Assembly (NCBI RefSeq): GCF_026427595.1
Contig: NZ_CP101527.1
Span: 753,001-817,000, forward strand
Length of the DNA stretch: 64,000 nt
Direction of reading: 5' to 3'
Source: Alkalimarinus sediminis
GTDB lineage: Bacteria; Pseudomonadota; Gammaproteobacteria; Pseudomonadales; Oleiphilaceae
The notes below the pieces were generated by a model. The model was not told where the DNA came from, did no database searches, and saw only the letters and a list, made by a program, of their open reading frames with translations. Positions 17,102-25,127 of this stretch are shown here, in pieces. Numbering within the stretch: position 1 is the first letter of the stretch; the number at the start of each line of letters is the position of its first letter. The position numbers and the translations under genes were made by a program.

Positions 17102-18754
17102 CTAGCCTGTTTTAAGAGAGTTAGCGAGTGAGTCTACTTTTTTGGCAAGGCTAGTTAAGCGTTTGTATTGCCTGTGTTGACTCGGTATGTGCTTAACGTT
17201 ATTCAGGTACTGATTTAAACCCTCAACCTCTTCACGTTCAGGTGTTGTGTTTTCAAATGATTTTAAAACTACCTGAACCAAGTTCAAGTTAAGCGCTGGG
17301 TGTTTAGGGGCTTCTTTAAGTGCGTCTTTAAACGTATCAATTGCTTTGGTTAAAAACCCCTCTTCGAAGTAAGAAATACCTTGTTTGTTAAGCTCACGAG
17401 CTTTCATTTTCTGGCGTAAACTGACCGGTTCATCAAGTAACTCTTCGATACTGCTGAGAATATCTGGGTCGTCTTCGAATCGTTGTGCTAATGAGTGTAG
17501 CACTCGCTCCGCTCGATCAGTCTTATCTAGGCGATAAAGTGTTTTGGCAAATTCGATGCCTGTGGATGCATCAATGCTAGATTCATCAATGAGCGACTCA
17601 GCAACAGCAAATGCGGCTTTTGCCGCGTTTTCATCGTTTTGGTTCTGGTGTACTCTAGTCTCAATCAAGCTAGCGCTTGCTCTCACATCGTTACGATTAT
17701 ACTTTTTGGTCGCCTTATCGAGTGTGTTTATCGCTTCTTCAGCATACTCTTTTGCCTTTTCAGGCTCACTGCCTTCGCAGCCATCTGATAGGCTCCGTCC
17801 TAAGTTTAAATAGTTATCCGCTGAATCATGTACCGAGTGGTTGGCATATTTAACCGTTGCTTTATAGGCTGAGATCGCCCCCTCAAGATCCTGATTCATC
17901 GTGCATAGCTCACCCAGATGTTGCTGCCTAGGGACTGCTAATGGTGAAATCGATGTGGCTTGTTTGAGAATGATCTGAGCCTCTTTACGCTTGCCGGTTT
18001 TTTCATAAGCTTCAGAAAGGTAGTCGTAGGCCTCGACGTAGTCTTTATTATTATTGATGAGTGTTTTAAATTGTTCGATAGCCTCTGAGTATTGTTGCTG
18101 CGCCATCTGAACTTTTCCTAACCCTAGTCGAGCCCAAGCGATTTCGCGCTTACTCAATATATCCTCATATAGTTTCTGAGCATGCTGATAGTCACCGGTC
18201 AAGTAATAGAGGTGCGCCAGAGTTTTGTGACACCAACTTTTGTATCGACTGCCTTTGTTTATTTCTTGAGTACAGAGAGTAATGGCTTTGGGATAGTTCT
18301 CAAGATCAAGCTCTTTGTTGATCGGTAGTAGTGCTTGACGTTGTAAAATGAGCGCATCCATTCTTTTTTGCAGCACTGCTTTGGTGATGGGCTTAGCGAT
18401 GTATCCGTCTGGTTGGCACTCTTTGGTGCCAATTACCACTTCTTTAGAGGTTTCTGCGGTGACTAGAATAAATAGGCTGGTGCGCTTTAATCGCTTATGG
18501 AACCTTAGCTCCTCAAGAACCTGTTGGCCAGTTTGACCATCCCCCATATTATGGTCACAGAGTACAATGTCATATCGCTCGAAGGTGCATTTTTGCACGG
18601 CATCTTTACCATTGCCTGATACATCAATATGCTCCACTCCAAATGAACGAAGCATCTGCTTAACAGATATACGAAAGCTTTCGAAATCATCGACAATCAG
18701 GAATTTAAGCTTTTTGTAGGTTTTAGGTAGTGCTACCGTTTCTTTAATGTTCAC
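17102..18754 (-). CDS. Response regulator with C-terminal tetratricopeptide repeats (REC-TPR)
   Basis: 550 residues from a GTG start. REC domain about 15-135 with the acidic pair VDDFE, phospho-acceptor Asp67 in LCDHNMGDGQTG and the conserved Lys in YIAKPIT. The rest (about 150-545) is helical, with recognisable TPR units. Examples are KTLAHLYYLTGDYQHAQKLY, ARLGLGKVQMAQQQYSEAIE, YDYLSEAYEKTGKRKEAQII and the C-terminal NKQGISYFEEGFLTKAIDTF. TPRs bind proteins, so phosphorylation probably gates assembly with another protein rather than DNA binding. Related REC-TPR proteins occur in Pseudomonas, Shewanella and Vibrio. Upstream on the strand is the membrane-anchored REC gene, 54 nt away. Confidence 0.9.
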   Translation of the reverse strand: MNIKETVALPKTYKKLKFLIVDDFESFRISVKQMLRSFGVEHIDVSGNGKDAVQKCTFERYDIVLCDHNMGDGQTGQQVLEELRFHKRLKRTSLFILVTAETSKEVVIGTKECQPDGYIAKPITKAVLQKRMDALILQRQALLPINKELDLENYPKAITLCTQEINKGSRYKSWCHKTLAHLYYLTGDYQHAQKLYEDILSKREIAWARLGLGKVQMAQQQYSEAIEQFKTLINNNKDYVEAYDYLSEAYEKTGKRKEAQIILKQATSISPLAVPRQQHLGELCTMNQDLEGAISAYKATVKYANHSVHDSADNYLNLGRSLSDGCEGSEPEKAKEYAEEAINTLDKATKKYNRNDVRASASLIETRVHQNQNDENAAKAAFAVAESLIDESSIDASTGIEFAKTLYRLDKTDRAERVLHSLAQRFEDDPDILSSIEELLDEPVSLRQKMKARELNKQGISYFEEGFLTKAIDTFKDALKEAPKHPALNLNLVQVVLKSFENTTPEREEVEGLNQYLNNVKHIPSQHRQYKRLTSLAKKVDSLANSLKTG

Positions 18755-18808
18755 CTGATAATTCTCTATGATAGCCTCTAAACAACTCGTACCTTATAAG
18801 ACTCAACG

Positions 18809-19561
18809 CTAATTAAGAAGATCAATAATCTCCTGAATCAGGCTCTGCATAACATCTATTCGATCGTCGAAGCTATTTATCACCGACTCTACATGACCAA
18901 TTTCAATCCAGGCTGATACCCCGATAAACAGTGCAACGGTAATGGCTACAGTTGAAATACGGCTGCTTGAGAAAAAAGGCTCGTGAGATTTTGGATCGAT
19001 AGACTGCCTAGACGTGTTAGCTGCTACTTCTTGTTTAAACTGCCTGAACTCTTCATAGAGCTCCTCATAAGCTGTTTCTACTGTAGATAGGCGGCCTGTG
19101 AGTTTGCGCAGTTTATCTTGGCTATTATCATTGCTGCTTTCTCCATTGGTTGACGATAGCTCTAGTTCAGAAATCTCTTCTTCCTGAGCTTGGTGAAGGC
19201 AGAGTCTGTCGAGCATCAGGTAGAGCTTTTCCCGGTCAATCTGTTTTGAAATAACTCCCACTGCACCCAGCTTATGAGCCTCTTTATAGTATTGAAACGC
19301 GTTTTGAGAGGTGTACATAATGACCGGAATGTTACGGGTATCAGGGTTTAGTTTAATAGCTTTTAGCGTCTCGAAACCGTCGATGCCCGGCATGATATGA
19401 TCAAGAAAGATAAAATCAGGTTTGTAGCTTCCTAGCTGCTTGAGCGCGTCTTCCCCTGAAACGGCTTCTCGACAGGCCATTCCGATGTTACGAAGAACTT
19501 TTGATAGCAGCAGACGGGCAGTAGATGAATCGTCTACGACAAGGGCTGTTTTTTGCGACAC
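18809..19561 (-). CDS. Response regulator with C-terminal transmembrane anchor
   Basis: 250 residues, GTG start. REC domain (about 1-125) with VDDSST, phospho-acceptor Asp54 in LDHIMPGIDG and the switch region IMYTSQN; the conserved Lys is in ISKQID, lacking the usual following Pro. An acidic linker (ELELSSTNGESSN) and a coiled coil (about 155-190, LRKLTGRLSTVETAYEELYE) lead to one membrane helix (about 204-222, STVAITVALFIGVSAWIEIG). A short tail of about 28 residues lies on the far side. Membrane-tethered REC domains are uncommon. First gene of the three-gene signalling cluster with REC-TPR and the small kinase. Confidence 0.88.
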   Translation of the reverse strand: MSQKTALVVDDSSTARLLLSKVLRNIGMACREAVSGEDALKQLGSYKPDFIFLDHIMPGIDGFETLKAIKLNPDTRNIPVIMYTSQNAFQYYKEAHKLGAVGVISKQIDREKLYLMLDRLCLHQAQEEEISELELSSTNGESSNDNSQDKLRKLTGRLSTVETAYEELYEEFRQFKQEVAANTSRQSIDPKSHEPFFSSSRISTVAITVALFIGVSAWIEIGHVESVINSFDDRIDVMQSLIQEIIDLLN

Positions 19562-19778
19562 AATTAGACTCGTTTTTATCTTTGATTAGAGTGCGAGCTC
19601 CATGCGCTCCTTTAAGTGTCTCAATAATAGCGACTAAGACACGACTCATTTAATTGTAGCAACTTACTCGATTTTAGGATATTTAGTTTAAATTGAATAC
19701 ATGTTATGTTCCTGAAGCCATAAGAAGTCAATTATAAATAGGGTGTTAGCTTGCCCTGCCAACAAGGAGAAATACGTT

Positions 19779-20276
19779 ATGAACGGAAGAGTTGTAGTGG
19801 TTTTTTTGAGTCTGTTAATGCTGCAAGGGTGTGGTGTTGGTTGGGGGTTGTCTGCCGTTAGTTATGGGGCGCTCCAGGTTAGTGTCGCTGCAGAAGACGT
19901 CAGAAAGAGGGCAGAAGCGACTAACGCGATGGAGCCAGAGTTAATCGATACCTCTATCGAAGCGATTAGTCAAAATAAAGTACTTGATGCTGAACGCGCT
20001 TACCTACATATATACGAAGATAAATCAAACCCTGACAATGTTAGAGCGCAGGCGTTGTATCAAAATGGCTTGATGTATGGTGTACCGACTCATAAGCATT
20101 ACAGTAAAGAGCGAGCGATGATGTACTTTGAAAAAGTGATGGAAGAGTTCCCGCATTCAGATCAGAACCTTGAGGTTAGCAAACGCATTGCAGAGCTTCA
20201 GGACCCAAGTAAAAAACCCGCATATTATGAACCTAATAAGATGCTATTAATACCGAATACCCCTGCTTCAAAATAA
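19779..20276 (+). CDS. Outer-membrane-type lipoprotein with TPR-like region
   Basis: 165 residues from ATG 19779, which follows AAGGAGA at 8 nt; an in-frame GTG 12 codons earlier has no site. The signal peptide MNGRVVVVFLSLLMLQGCG has a lipobox LQGC, so the cysteine at about position 18 should be lipidated. The mature part is soluble and helical, with a short TPR-like region (AYLHIYEDKSNPDNVRAQAL then ALYQNGLMYG, about 75-100, and MMYFEKVMEEFPHSDQN). Function unknown; Sel1/TPR lipoproteins of this size often serve as envelope scaffolds. Single gene with its own upstream region. Confidence 0.8.
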   Translation: MNGRVVVVFLSLLMLQGCGVGWGLSAVSYGALQVSVAAEDVRKRAEATNAMEPELIDTSIEAISQNKVLDAERAYLHIYEDKSNPDNVRAQALYQNGLMYGVPTHKHYSKERAMMYFEKVMEEFPHSDQNLEVSKRIAELQDPSKKPAYYEPNKMLLIPNTPASK

Positions 20277-20344
20277 GCGGGATAAGGTAAAAAGTTAAGG
20301 TTAAGGTATCGCTTAAACTGTTGTTATTCCTAGTTGGAGTCGTT

Positions 20345-21004
20345 ATGTTGAATTTGGCGTTTGAGAAGCGAGTAGTTATCAATGCAGCGCTCGAAAACTG
20401 GGTTGCCAGCCCATCTGCTGGGGTCTTTAGAAAGCGCCTAGCCTTCTCTGAAGGCCCAACAGGGCATGTGACCAGCATCGTTAAATATGAAAAAGGTGCT
20501 GATTTCTCTGCCCATAAGCACCCCTTAGGTGAAGAGATTCTAGTATTAGAAGGCGTCTTTTCTGATGAGACGGGTGACTATGGAGCAGGTACTTATATTC
20601 GCAACCCTCCGGGCAGTCAGCATACGCCGTTTAGCAAAGAAGGGTGCACGATCTTTGTAAAGCTCAATCAGTTTAGTGAGCGCGATGATCAGTTTGTAAG
20701 GGTAGATGCCACACAATCAAAATGGCTGCCAGGTATCGGCGGTTTGCAGGTTATGCCCTTGCACGAGTTCGAGCATGAACATGTAGCACTAGTAAAGTGG
20801 CCTGCCAAGGAAGTGTTTCAGCCCCATCGTCACTTTGGTGGTGAGGAAATACTGGTGCTATCGGGCGAGTTTTGTGATGAGTATGGCCGCTACCCAGCAA
20901 ATACTTGGATCCGTAGCCCTCATCAAAGCCAGCATCACCCATTTGTTGAACAAGAGACTATTATATTTGTAAAAACAGGTCATCTTCCATTGTCAGGGTA
21001 TTAG
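20345..21004 (+). CDS. Double ChrR-like cupin domain protein
   Basis: 219 residues from ATG 20345 (GGAG 6 nt upstream). Two cupin modules in tandem. The first (about 40-100) reads SAHKHPLGEEILVLEGVFSD then YIRNPPGSQHTPF. The second (about 140-210) reads QPHRHFGGEEILVLSGEF then WIRSPHQSQHHPF. Both keep the HxH...E...H metal-ligand set of ChrR-type cupins, which in the ChrR anti-sigma factor bind zinc. No zinc-binding anti-sigma N-terminal domain is present, so this is a stand-alone cupin, perhaps an oxygenase-like or stress-related protein. The stop codon lies inside a threefold repeat. Confidence 0.85.
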   Translation: MLNLAFEKRVVINAALENWVASPSAGVFRKRLAFSEGPTGHVTSIVKYEKGADFSAHKHPLGEEILVLEGVFSDETGDYGAGTYIRNPPGSQHTPFSKEGCTIFVKLNQFSERDDQFVRVDATQSKWLPGIGGLQVMPLHEFEHEHVALVKWPAKEVFQPHRHFGGEEILVLSGEFCDEYGRYPANTWIRSPHQSQHHPFVEQETIIFVKTGHLPLSGY

Positions 21005-21061
21005 GTTTTTGGGCGATCGTATTAGGTTTTTGGGCGATCGTATTAGGTTTTTGGACGAGAG
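20999..21061 (+). repeat. Three tandem copies of a 21-bp sequence at the 3' end of the cupin gene
   Basis: Copies at 20999-21019, 21020-21040 and 21041-21061; the first two are identical (core TATTAGGTTTTTGGGCGATC) and the third has three changes near its end. The first copy includes the real stop codon TAG (21002-21004), and each later copy repeats it. Confidence 0.95.
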
Positions 21062-21137
21062 TATGAGCGTCATTAGCTAATCAAACTTCTGATATCGGTT
21101 AACTGTTTACAACGTTACTTTAAAATAGGAAAAGCCA

Positions 21138-22025
21138 GTGAGCGAAACACACTTAAACTATACATCCAAACCGAACAATGGCATGGCCATGGCAAAAGCG
21201 TTGGTCTTACCAAGATCGGGTTTTAACGCAAATACTGGCTTGCCTAACCTGCAGGCTCACTGGCGGGGCGCAACCGTTGATGCTGACAACCTCAGCGGTT
21301 ACTTTTCAACACTAAAACTTAAAGCAGTTGACCACCTGCCTATTTGCTACCCCCATGTGATGGCGGGCACTATGCACATGAACATGCTAGCGCATAAAGT
21401 GTTCCCTATTCGTCTGTTAGGGGCGCTCCATCTTAAAAATAGAATCACGCAATACCGCCCAATAAAACCCAGCGAAAAAGTAGATATCGATGCCAAAATT
21501 GGAGATTACCGCTTAACGGAGAGTGGTGTAGAGTTTGACTTTGTTACGGACGTAACTGTTCAAGGTGAACTGGTTTGGCAGGAGATTACCATCTATTTTG
21601 TGCGCGGTAAGTTTGGTGGTAAAGATAACCCAAGCAAAACAAAAAGTTTTGAATTAGAGAGCTTGGCCGATGCCAAGGTTGTGCATGAGTGGCATATACC
21701 TACAACCCGCGGTAAAGCCTACGCTAAAATCTGTGGAGACTATAACCCCATACATATGTCACCTTTAGCTGCAAAGTTGTTTGGCTTTAAACGAGATATT
21801 GCCCATGGTTTCGGTGTTATGGCGCAAGCCATTGAATATTCTAAGGCGTTAGCCGATATCGAAGAGGGTAAAACGATTCAAGTTGATGTGGTGTTTAAAG
21901 GGCCAGTATTTTTGGGTAGTGATGTGACAGTGCGTCAAAATGCAGAGCAGGATGCAGAGCGCTATGATATCTACTGCGGAGACAACTCCAGACCCAATAT
22001 CTGTCTATCGGTCAAGACTCTATAA
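21138..22025 (+). CDS. MaoC-like (R)-specific enoyl-CoA hydratase / dehydratase
   Basis: 295 residues from a GTG start with AGGA 7 nt upstream. Two hot-dog folds are expected. The C-terminal one carries the hydratase-2 motif GDYNPIHMSPLAAKLFG (about 196-212), whose Asp and His are the catalytic pair, followed by DIAHGFGVMA. Enzymes of this family hydrate trans-2-enoyl-CoA to (R)-3-hydroxyacyl-CoA, or act as dehydratases in fatty acid or PHA-related pathways. The N-terminal half (HVMAGTMHMNMLAHKVFPIR) is the non-catalytic half. It is flanked by a repeat-bearing region and an HDAC-family gene; no operon partner is clear. Confidence 0.85.
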   Translation: MSETHLNYTSKPNNGMAMAKALVLPRSGFNANTGLPNLQAHWRGATVDADNLSGYFSTLKLKAVDHLPICYPHVMAGTMHMNMLAHKVFPIRLLGALHLKNRITQYRPIKPSEKVDIDAKIGDYRLTESGVEFDFVTDVTVQGELVWQEITIYFVRGKFGGKDNPSKTKSFELESLADAKVVHEWHIPTTRGKAYAKICGDYNPIHMSPLAAKLFGFKRDIAHGFGVMAQAIEYSKALADIEEGKTIQVDVVFKGPVFLGSDVTVRQNAEQDAERYDIYCGDNSRPNICLSVKTL

Positions 22026-22074
22026 ATTCACAAAACCTGACCTGTTGAATAGAGCCTATACCGTTAGACAAAAA

Positions 22075-22108
22075 GAATGAGGTGAGCCAAAAGGAGGCTA
22101 CCTCATTC
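22075..22108 (-). terminator. Strong hairpin with T-run on the minus strand
   Basis: GAATGAGGT at 22075-22083 pairs with ACCTCATTC at 22100-22108, and an inner AGCC/GGCT pair strengthens the stem. The plus-strand A-run just to the left gives a U-run only to a minus-strand transcript. No minus-strand gene precedes it nearby. It may act as a rho-independent terminator against antisense reading, or work as a plain hairpin ending the MaoC transcript. Confidence 0.5.
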
Positions 22109-22159
22109 CGTTAATATCATCGAAGGTTTATCAAAAACTGCAGGGTAGTTTCAGTGCTT

Positions 22160-23080
22160 ATGCTCCCGCTTATTTATCACCCAAATTATTCATGCCCATT
22201 TCCAGATAACCATCGCTTTGTGATGAGTAAGTTTCGTCGCCTACTTCAGCGTGTGCAAGATCGAGGGTTTATTGTACCAGACCAATCCAATCTGTTTACT
22301 CCAAACACTGCAGATATGCATGACCTCTCTATTGCCCACTGTCCTGAATATTTACAAGATCTGTTGAGCAACAGTGTAAGTTCAAAGGCGTGGCGTCGAG
22401 TGGGTCTTGAGTGGAGCCAGGGCTTGGTGGACAGGACGTTTACCGCGCCCAATGGTACGTTGTTGAGTGCACAATTAGCTTTGAAACACGGCATTGCTTG
22501 TCATCTGGCAGGAGGAACTCATCATGCCCACCGAGATTATGGCAGTGGGTTTTGCATGATTAATGATCTCGCATATACCGCATTGCAACTGCTAGAGCGC
22601 AAAGAAGTGAATCGCATACTTATCTTTGACTGTGACGTTCACCAAGGCGATGGTACTGCGTCGATTTTGTCAGATGTTGATGGTGCCTATACCTGCTCGA
22701 TTCATTGTGAGAAAAACTTCCCGTTTCGTAAGTCTACTAGCGACCTTGATATCGGGTTACCATTAAACATGAAAGATGCTGCTTATTTAGATGTAGTAGA
22801 TGATACCTTGCAAAGGGTGCTGTATCAGTTAGAGCCCGATATAGTCTTGTATGATGCAGGAGTCGATGTGTGGGAACATGATGACCTGGGTAAACTGGAT
22901 ATTACTTGGCAAGGGATCGAAAAACGCGACCATCTCGTACTCGAAACATGCCTCAGCCGAGGAACTCCCGTAGCCACTGTGATTGGTGGCGGCTATGATA
23001 AAAACCATGAACACTTGGCGAAGCGCCACAGTATTGTTATTGAGCAAGCACATGCGCTTGTTTATGGAGATAGGGAGTAA
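22160..23080 (+). CDS. Histone deacetylase / acetoin utilisation AcuC family hydrolase
   Basis: About 306 residues; starts at ATG 22160 (a GTG two codons earlier is an alternative). The family removes acyl groups from lysine or from polyamine-type substrates with a Zn ion. Motifs seen are GGTHHAHRDYGSGFCMIND (His-His pair and the Asp-charge relay, about 116-134), FDCDVHQGDGTA (Zn-ligand Asp/His, about 154-165), CSIHCEKNFP and DAGVDVWEHDDLGKLDIT (Zn-ligand Asp, about 232-249), GGGYDKN near the end. All zinc ligands seem intact. The true substrate in bacteria is usually unknown. Confidence 0.9.
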   Translation: MLPLIYHPNYSCPFPDNHRFVMSKFRRLLQRVQDRGFIVPDQSNLFTPNTADMHDLSIAHCPEYLQDLLSNSVSSKAWRRVGLEWSQGLVDRTFTAPNGTLLSAQLALKHGIACHLAGGTHHAHRDYGSGFCMINDLAYTALQLLERKEVNRILIFDCDVHQGDGTASILSDVDGAYTCSIHCEKNFPFRKSTSDLDIGLPLNMKDAAYLDVVDDTLQRVLYQLEPDIVLYDAGVDVWEHDDLGKLDITWQGIEKRDHLVLETCLSRGTPVATVIGGGYDKNHEHLAKRHSIVIEQAHALVYGDRE

Positions 23081-23141
23081 CAGATATTACCTAATCCATT
23101 TCTGGATCTATTACGTAAAGCCTTTTATAAATAAATTGTTA

Positions 23142-23783
23142 ATGGGGCCAAATGTGAAAAATATTCCAGTGACTAAAAAGCCTAATCCACAGGGCAAAGG
23201 TCTAGTAGCCGTACTAGATGAGCTTGATAGTCGCCGAACCTACGAGTGCTCTGGTAGTGCTGTATCGCTCTCTCAAATATTACATGACTATGCGATATCA
23301 CGATTGATTCTCTGTGCTCAATTCAACTTTAAGCCTGTTACGAACACCCATTATTACCTTTATGTTAAAAATCAAACTCTTCGACTTAGTTTAATTGCTC
23401 CTCGTGAGTGGAGAGATGACCGCTTTGGTTATTATATTTGTCGATGTTTACTTGAGGAGTCTATGTTTTGGCGGGTCTCAGATAAAAACCAACATCCCGA
23501 CACCGCTGAGCACCTTGCGTCCGCTATAACGCCACTCAAGCATACCTTGCTGTCAGACTTTAATGCTGATGTTCCGTTAGAAACTGCGCTGCCTTACTAT
23601 GACGAGCGGCTCCCTTTTCATCGTCGAGTGATGGCCAATGCCCTCGCTGTTCAAGTGCGTGACCGAATACCTGAGGCGCTACCTAGAAGCTTTAAAGCGC
23701 TTGGAAAACAGTATGGCGGTGGTGTTGGAAAGATCCCGCTGTTACATGAGTCATTTGATGCAGACGGAAAGGTCGTATCTTAA
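23142..23783 (+). CDS. DUF2452-like conserved hypothetical protein
   Basis: About 213 residues. The frame stays open upstream into the HDAC gene, but the conserved part begins near MGPNVKN, so I place the start at ATG 23142. GTG 23154 has GGGG 6 nt upstream and is an equally good choice. The sequence after the start, KKPNPQGKGLVAVLDELDS, together with LCAQFNFKPVTNTHYYLYVK and PREW.DDRFGYYICRC, matches what I remember of the DUF2452 family, which has unknown function and is widespread in Pseudomonas. It starts 62 nt after the HDAC stop, so an operon is likely. Confidence 0.7.
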   Translation: MGPNVKNIPVTKKPNPQGKGLVAVLDELDSRRTYECSGSAVSLSQILHDYAISRLILCAQFNFKPVTNTHYYLYVKNQTLRLSLIAPREWRDDRFGYYICRCLLEESMFWRVSDKNQHPDTAEHLASAITPLKHTLLSDFNADVPLETALPYYDERLPFHRRVMANALAVQVRDRIPEALPRSFKALGKQYGGGVGKIPLLHESFDADGKVVS

Positions 23784-23950
23784 ATCTATAGTGCGTTGGT
23801 ATGTGATCCATTATGCCACCTAAACGTATATAGATAGGAGCAACAATAAACACTCTCATCGCTTACTTGCTGCTCATACTTCAGCTAGTTTTACGAGTAG
23901 ATGTTTTCTAAGTGTTGGCTCTGTAAGTATGAGGCTTATCAAAAATCGAT

Positions 23951-24006
23951 GGGTACATAGCAGTTAAGTAAAGGGTACATAGCAGTCAAGTAAAGGGTAC
24001 ACGGGG
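23951..24006 (+). repeat. 22-bp direct repeat (two full copies plus a partial third) just before a gene start
   Basis: Copies at 23951-23972 and 23973-23994 differ at one base (AGTTAAG versus AGTCAAG) and a third, partial copy (GGGTACAC) follows. The gene at 24012 starts right after it. The duplication thus lies in the 5' leader of that gene. Confidence 0.9.
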
Positions 24007-24011
24007 GAAAG

Positions 24012-24272
24012 GTGGAGCATCATATTGAACCACAAGTAGTCTTGTTAGCCGCCGAAAAAATCAGAGAAGTGGGCGAAGCAAGAGAGGGGCGGCACTACTA
24101 TCAGCAGTTAGCACTGGAAATTAGCTATGATGGTTACACCATTGTTATTAGTGACCCGAAGGTAACGCTGACGCTGTTTTTCCACAACAAAGTTAAAGTG
24201 GACTATCGGCAATCGCAAGATTTGGACGATTTTTACCGGCGTCTAATTCAACTGGCCAAAGATGAAGACTAA
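24012..24272 (+). CDS. DUF3081-like small conserved protein
   Basis: 86 residues from a GTG start with GGGGGAAAG upstream. Features that match my memory of the DUF3081 family of gammaproteobacterial small proteins are the helical N-terminus (VLLAAEKIREVGEA) and the middle pattern DGYTIVISDPKVTLTLFFHN, then a helical end (LDDFYRRLIQLAK). No catalytic or membrane features. It is followed after 17 nt by a HAD phosphatase, probably one operon with the 46-aa membrane protein after it. Confidence 0.7.
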   Translation: MEHHIEPQVVLLAAEKIREVGEAREGRHYYQQLALEISYDGYTIVISDPKVTLTLFFHNKVKVDYRQSQDLDDFYRRLIQLAKDED

Positions 24273-24289
24273 GTTGTTTTGAGGATCGA

Positions 24290-24925
24290 ATGATTAAAAA
24301 TACCATCTCACCACTGTTGCAAGAAGCCGCCCCTAAAGCGATTATTTTCGATCTTGATGGAACGCTTGTAAGTTCTAATTTAGATTTCTCTGCGCTTAGC
24401 AAAGAGGTCGGTTGTTCGCCGGGAGATGATATTCTCAAGTACACGGAATCGCTCCCTGCTTATGAGCGTAGAAAAGCTGAACAAATTATATACGACTATG
24501 AGATGAAAGATGCCGCATCTTCCGTTGTGATTGATGGCGTGCACGATATGCTGGTAGCACTCAAGCAAGCGAGTATTGATACTGCGATTGTAACCCGTAA
24601 CTCTGCCGAGGCAACGTCTATAAAACTAGCTCGAGCAGGGTTGTTGGTAGAGCACGTTATTACTCGTGAAGAAGCCCCTCCGAAACCCGCCCCTGACGCA
24701 TTGTTGCAAGTAGCGGCTCGTTGGCAGCACTCACCTGTGGAGTGTATTTATGTTGGGGATTTTAGATATGACCTAGAAGCCGCACTTAATGCCAACATGC
24801 ATGCGGCATGGTTTTCTAACGGTGTTGATACACCGCCTTCATATGCTCAGTTGGCGCATTTCACGTTTGATCACTATAGAGATTTCTTAAACCGCCTGAA
24901 CGATTATTGGCAGGGGAGTGAATAA
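24290..24925 (+). CDS. HAD family hydrolase (phosphoglycolate phosphatase-like)
   Basis: 211 residues from ATG 24290 (GAGGATCG upstream). All four HAD motifs are seen: I IIFDLDGTL (nucleophile Asp, about 20-28), II VTRNSAEA (about 98-105), III Lys in EEAPPKPAPDAL (about 123-134) and IV YVGDFRYDLEAA (about 155-166). The cap is the small helical type 1. Substrate is uncertain; related proteins are phosphoglycolate or phosphoserine-type phosphatases. Its TAA overlaps the ATG of the next small gene by one base. Confidence 0.88.
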   Translation: MIKNTISPLLQEAAPKAIIFDLDGTLVSSNLDFSALSKEVGCSPGDDILKYTESLPAYERRKAEQIIYDYEMKDAASSVVIDGVHDMLVALKQASIDTAIVTRNSAEATSIKLARAGLLVEHVITREEAPPKPAPDALLQVAARWQHSPVECIYVGDFRYDLEAALNANMHAAWFSNGVDTPPSYAQLAHFTFDHYRDFLNRLNDYWQGSE

Positions 24926-25065
24926 TGCTGTTTGCTGGGGTGTTTTCTGTGGCTGTTTTGCTGGTACTAACTATATGCTTTTATATCCGAGTACCCTCAA
25001 CAAGGCAGCAAAAAAAGCCCGCAGCTAATTGCATTCGCCACAATGAAGAAGATAGCGAGTTTTGA
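24925..25065 (+). CDS. 46-residue single-pass membrane protein, coupled to the HAD gene
   Basis: Too short for most gene callers. ATG 24925 overlaps the HAD stop by one base (TAATG), a classic translational-coupling layout. Residues 1-22 (MLFAGVFSVAVLLVLTICF) are one hydrophobic helix. The rest is a short charged tail with two cysteines and an acidic end (EEDSEF). No family is recognised. The good coupling and clean membrane helix support a real gene; no function can be stated. Confidence 0.5.
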   Translation: MLFAGVFSVAVLLVLTICFYIRVPSTRQQKKPAANCIRHNEEDSEF

Positions 25066-25094
25066 ATATTTCTGCAGGACTATATGGCAAAGAC

Positions 25095-25117
25095 CTCGTA
25101 GAGGGCGTTACCCTCTA
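25095..25117. terminator. Perfect 9-bp hairpin between convergent genes
   Basis: CGTAGAGGG, loop CGTTA, CCCTCTACG, lying between the 46-aa gene (plus) and hemH (minus). There is no U-run on either side, so it could be a weak bidirectional terminator or an RNA-stabilising hairpin. Confidence 0.5.
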
Positions 25118-25127
25118 CGGTACAATA

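Noticed and set aside
22983-23141. N-terminal extension of the DUF2452-like protein into the HDAC gene
   Set aside because: The first 53 codons overlap the HDAC gene in another frame and do not resemble the family; the conserved part starts near 23142.
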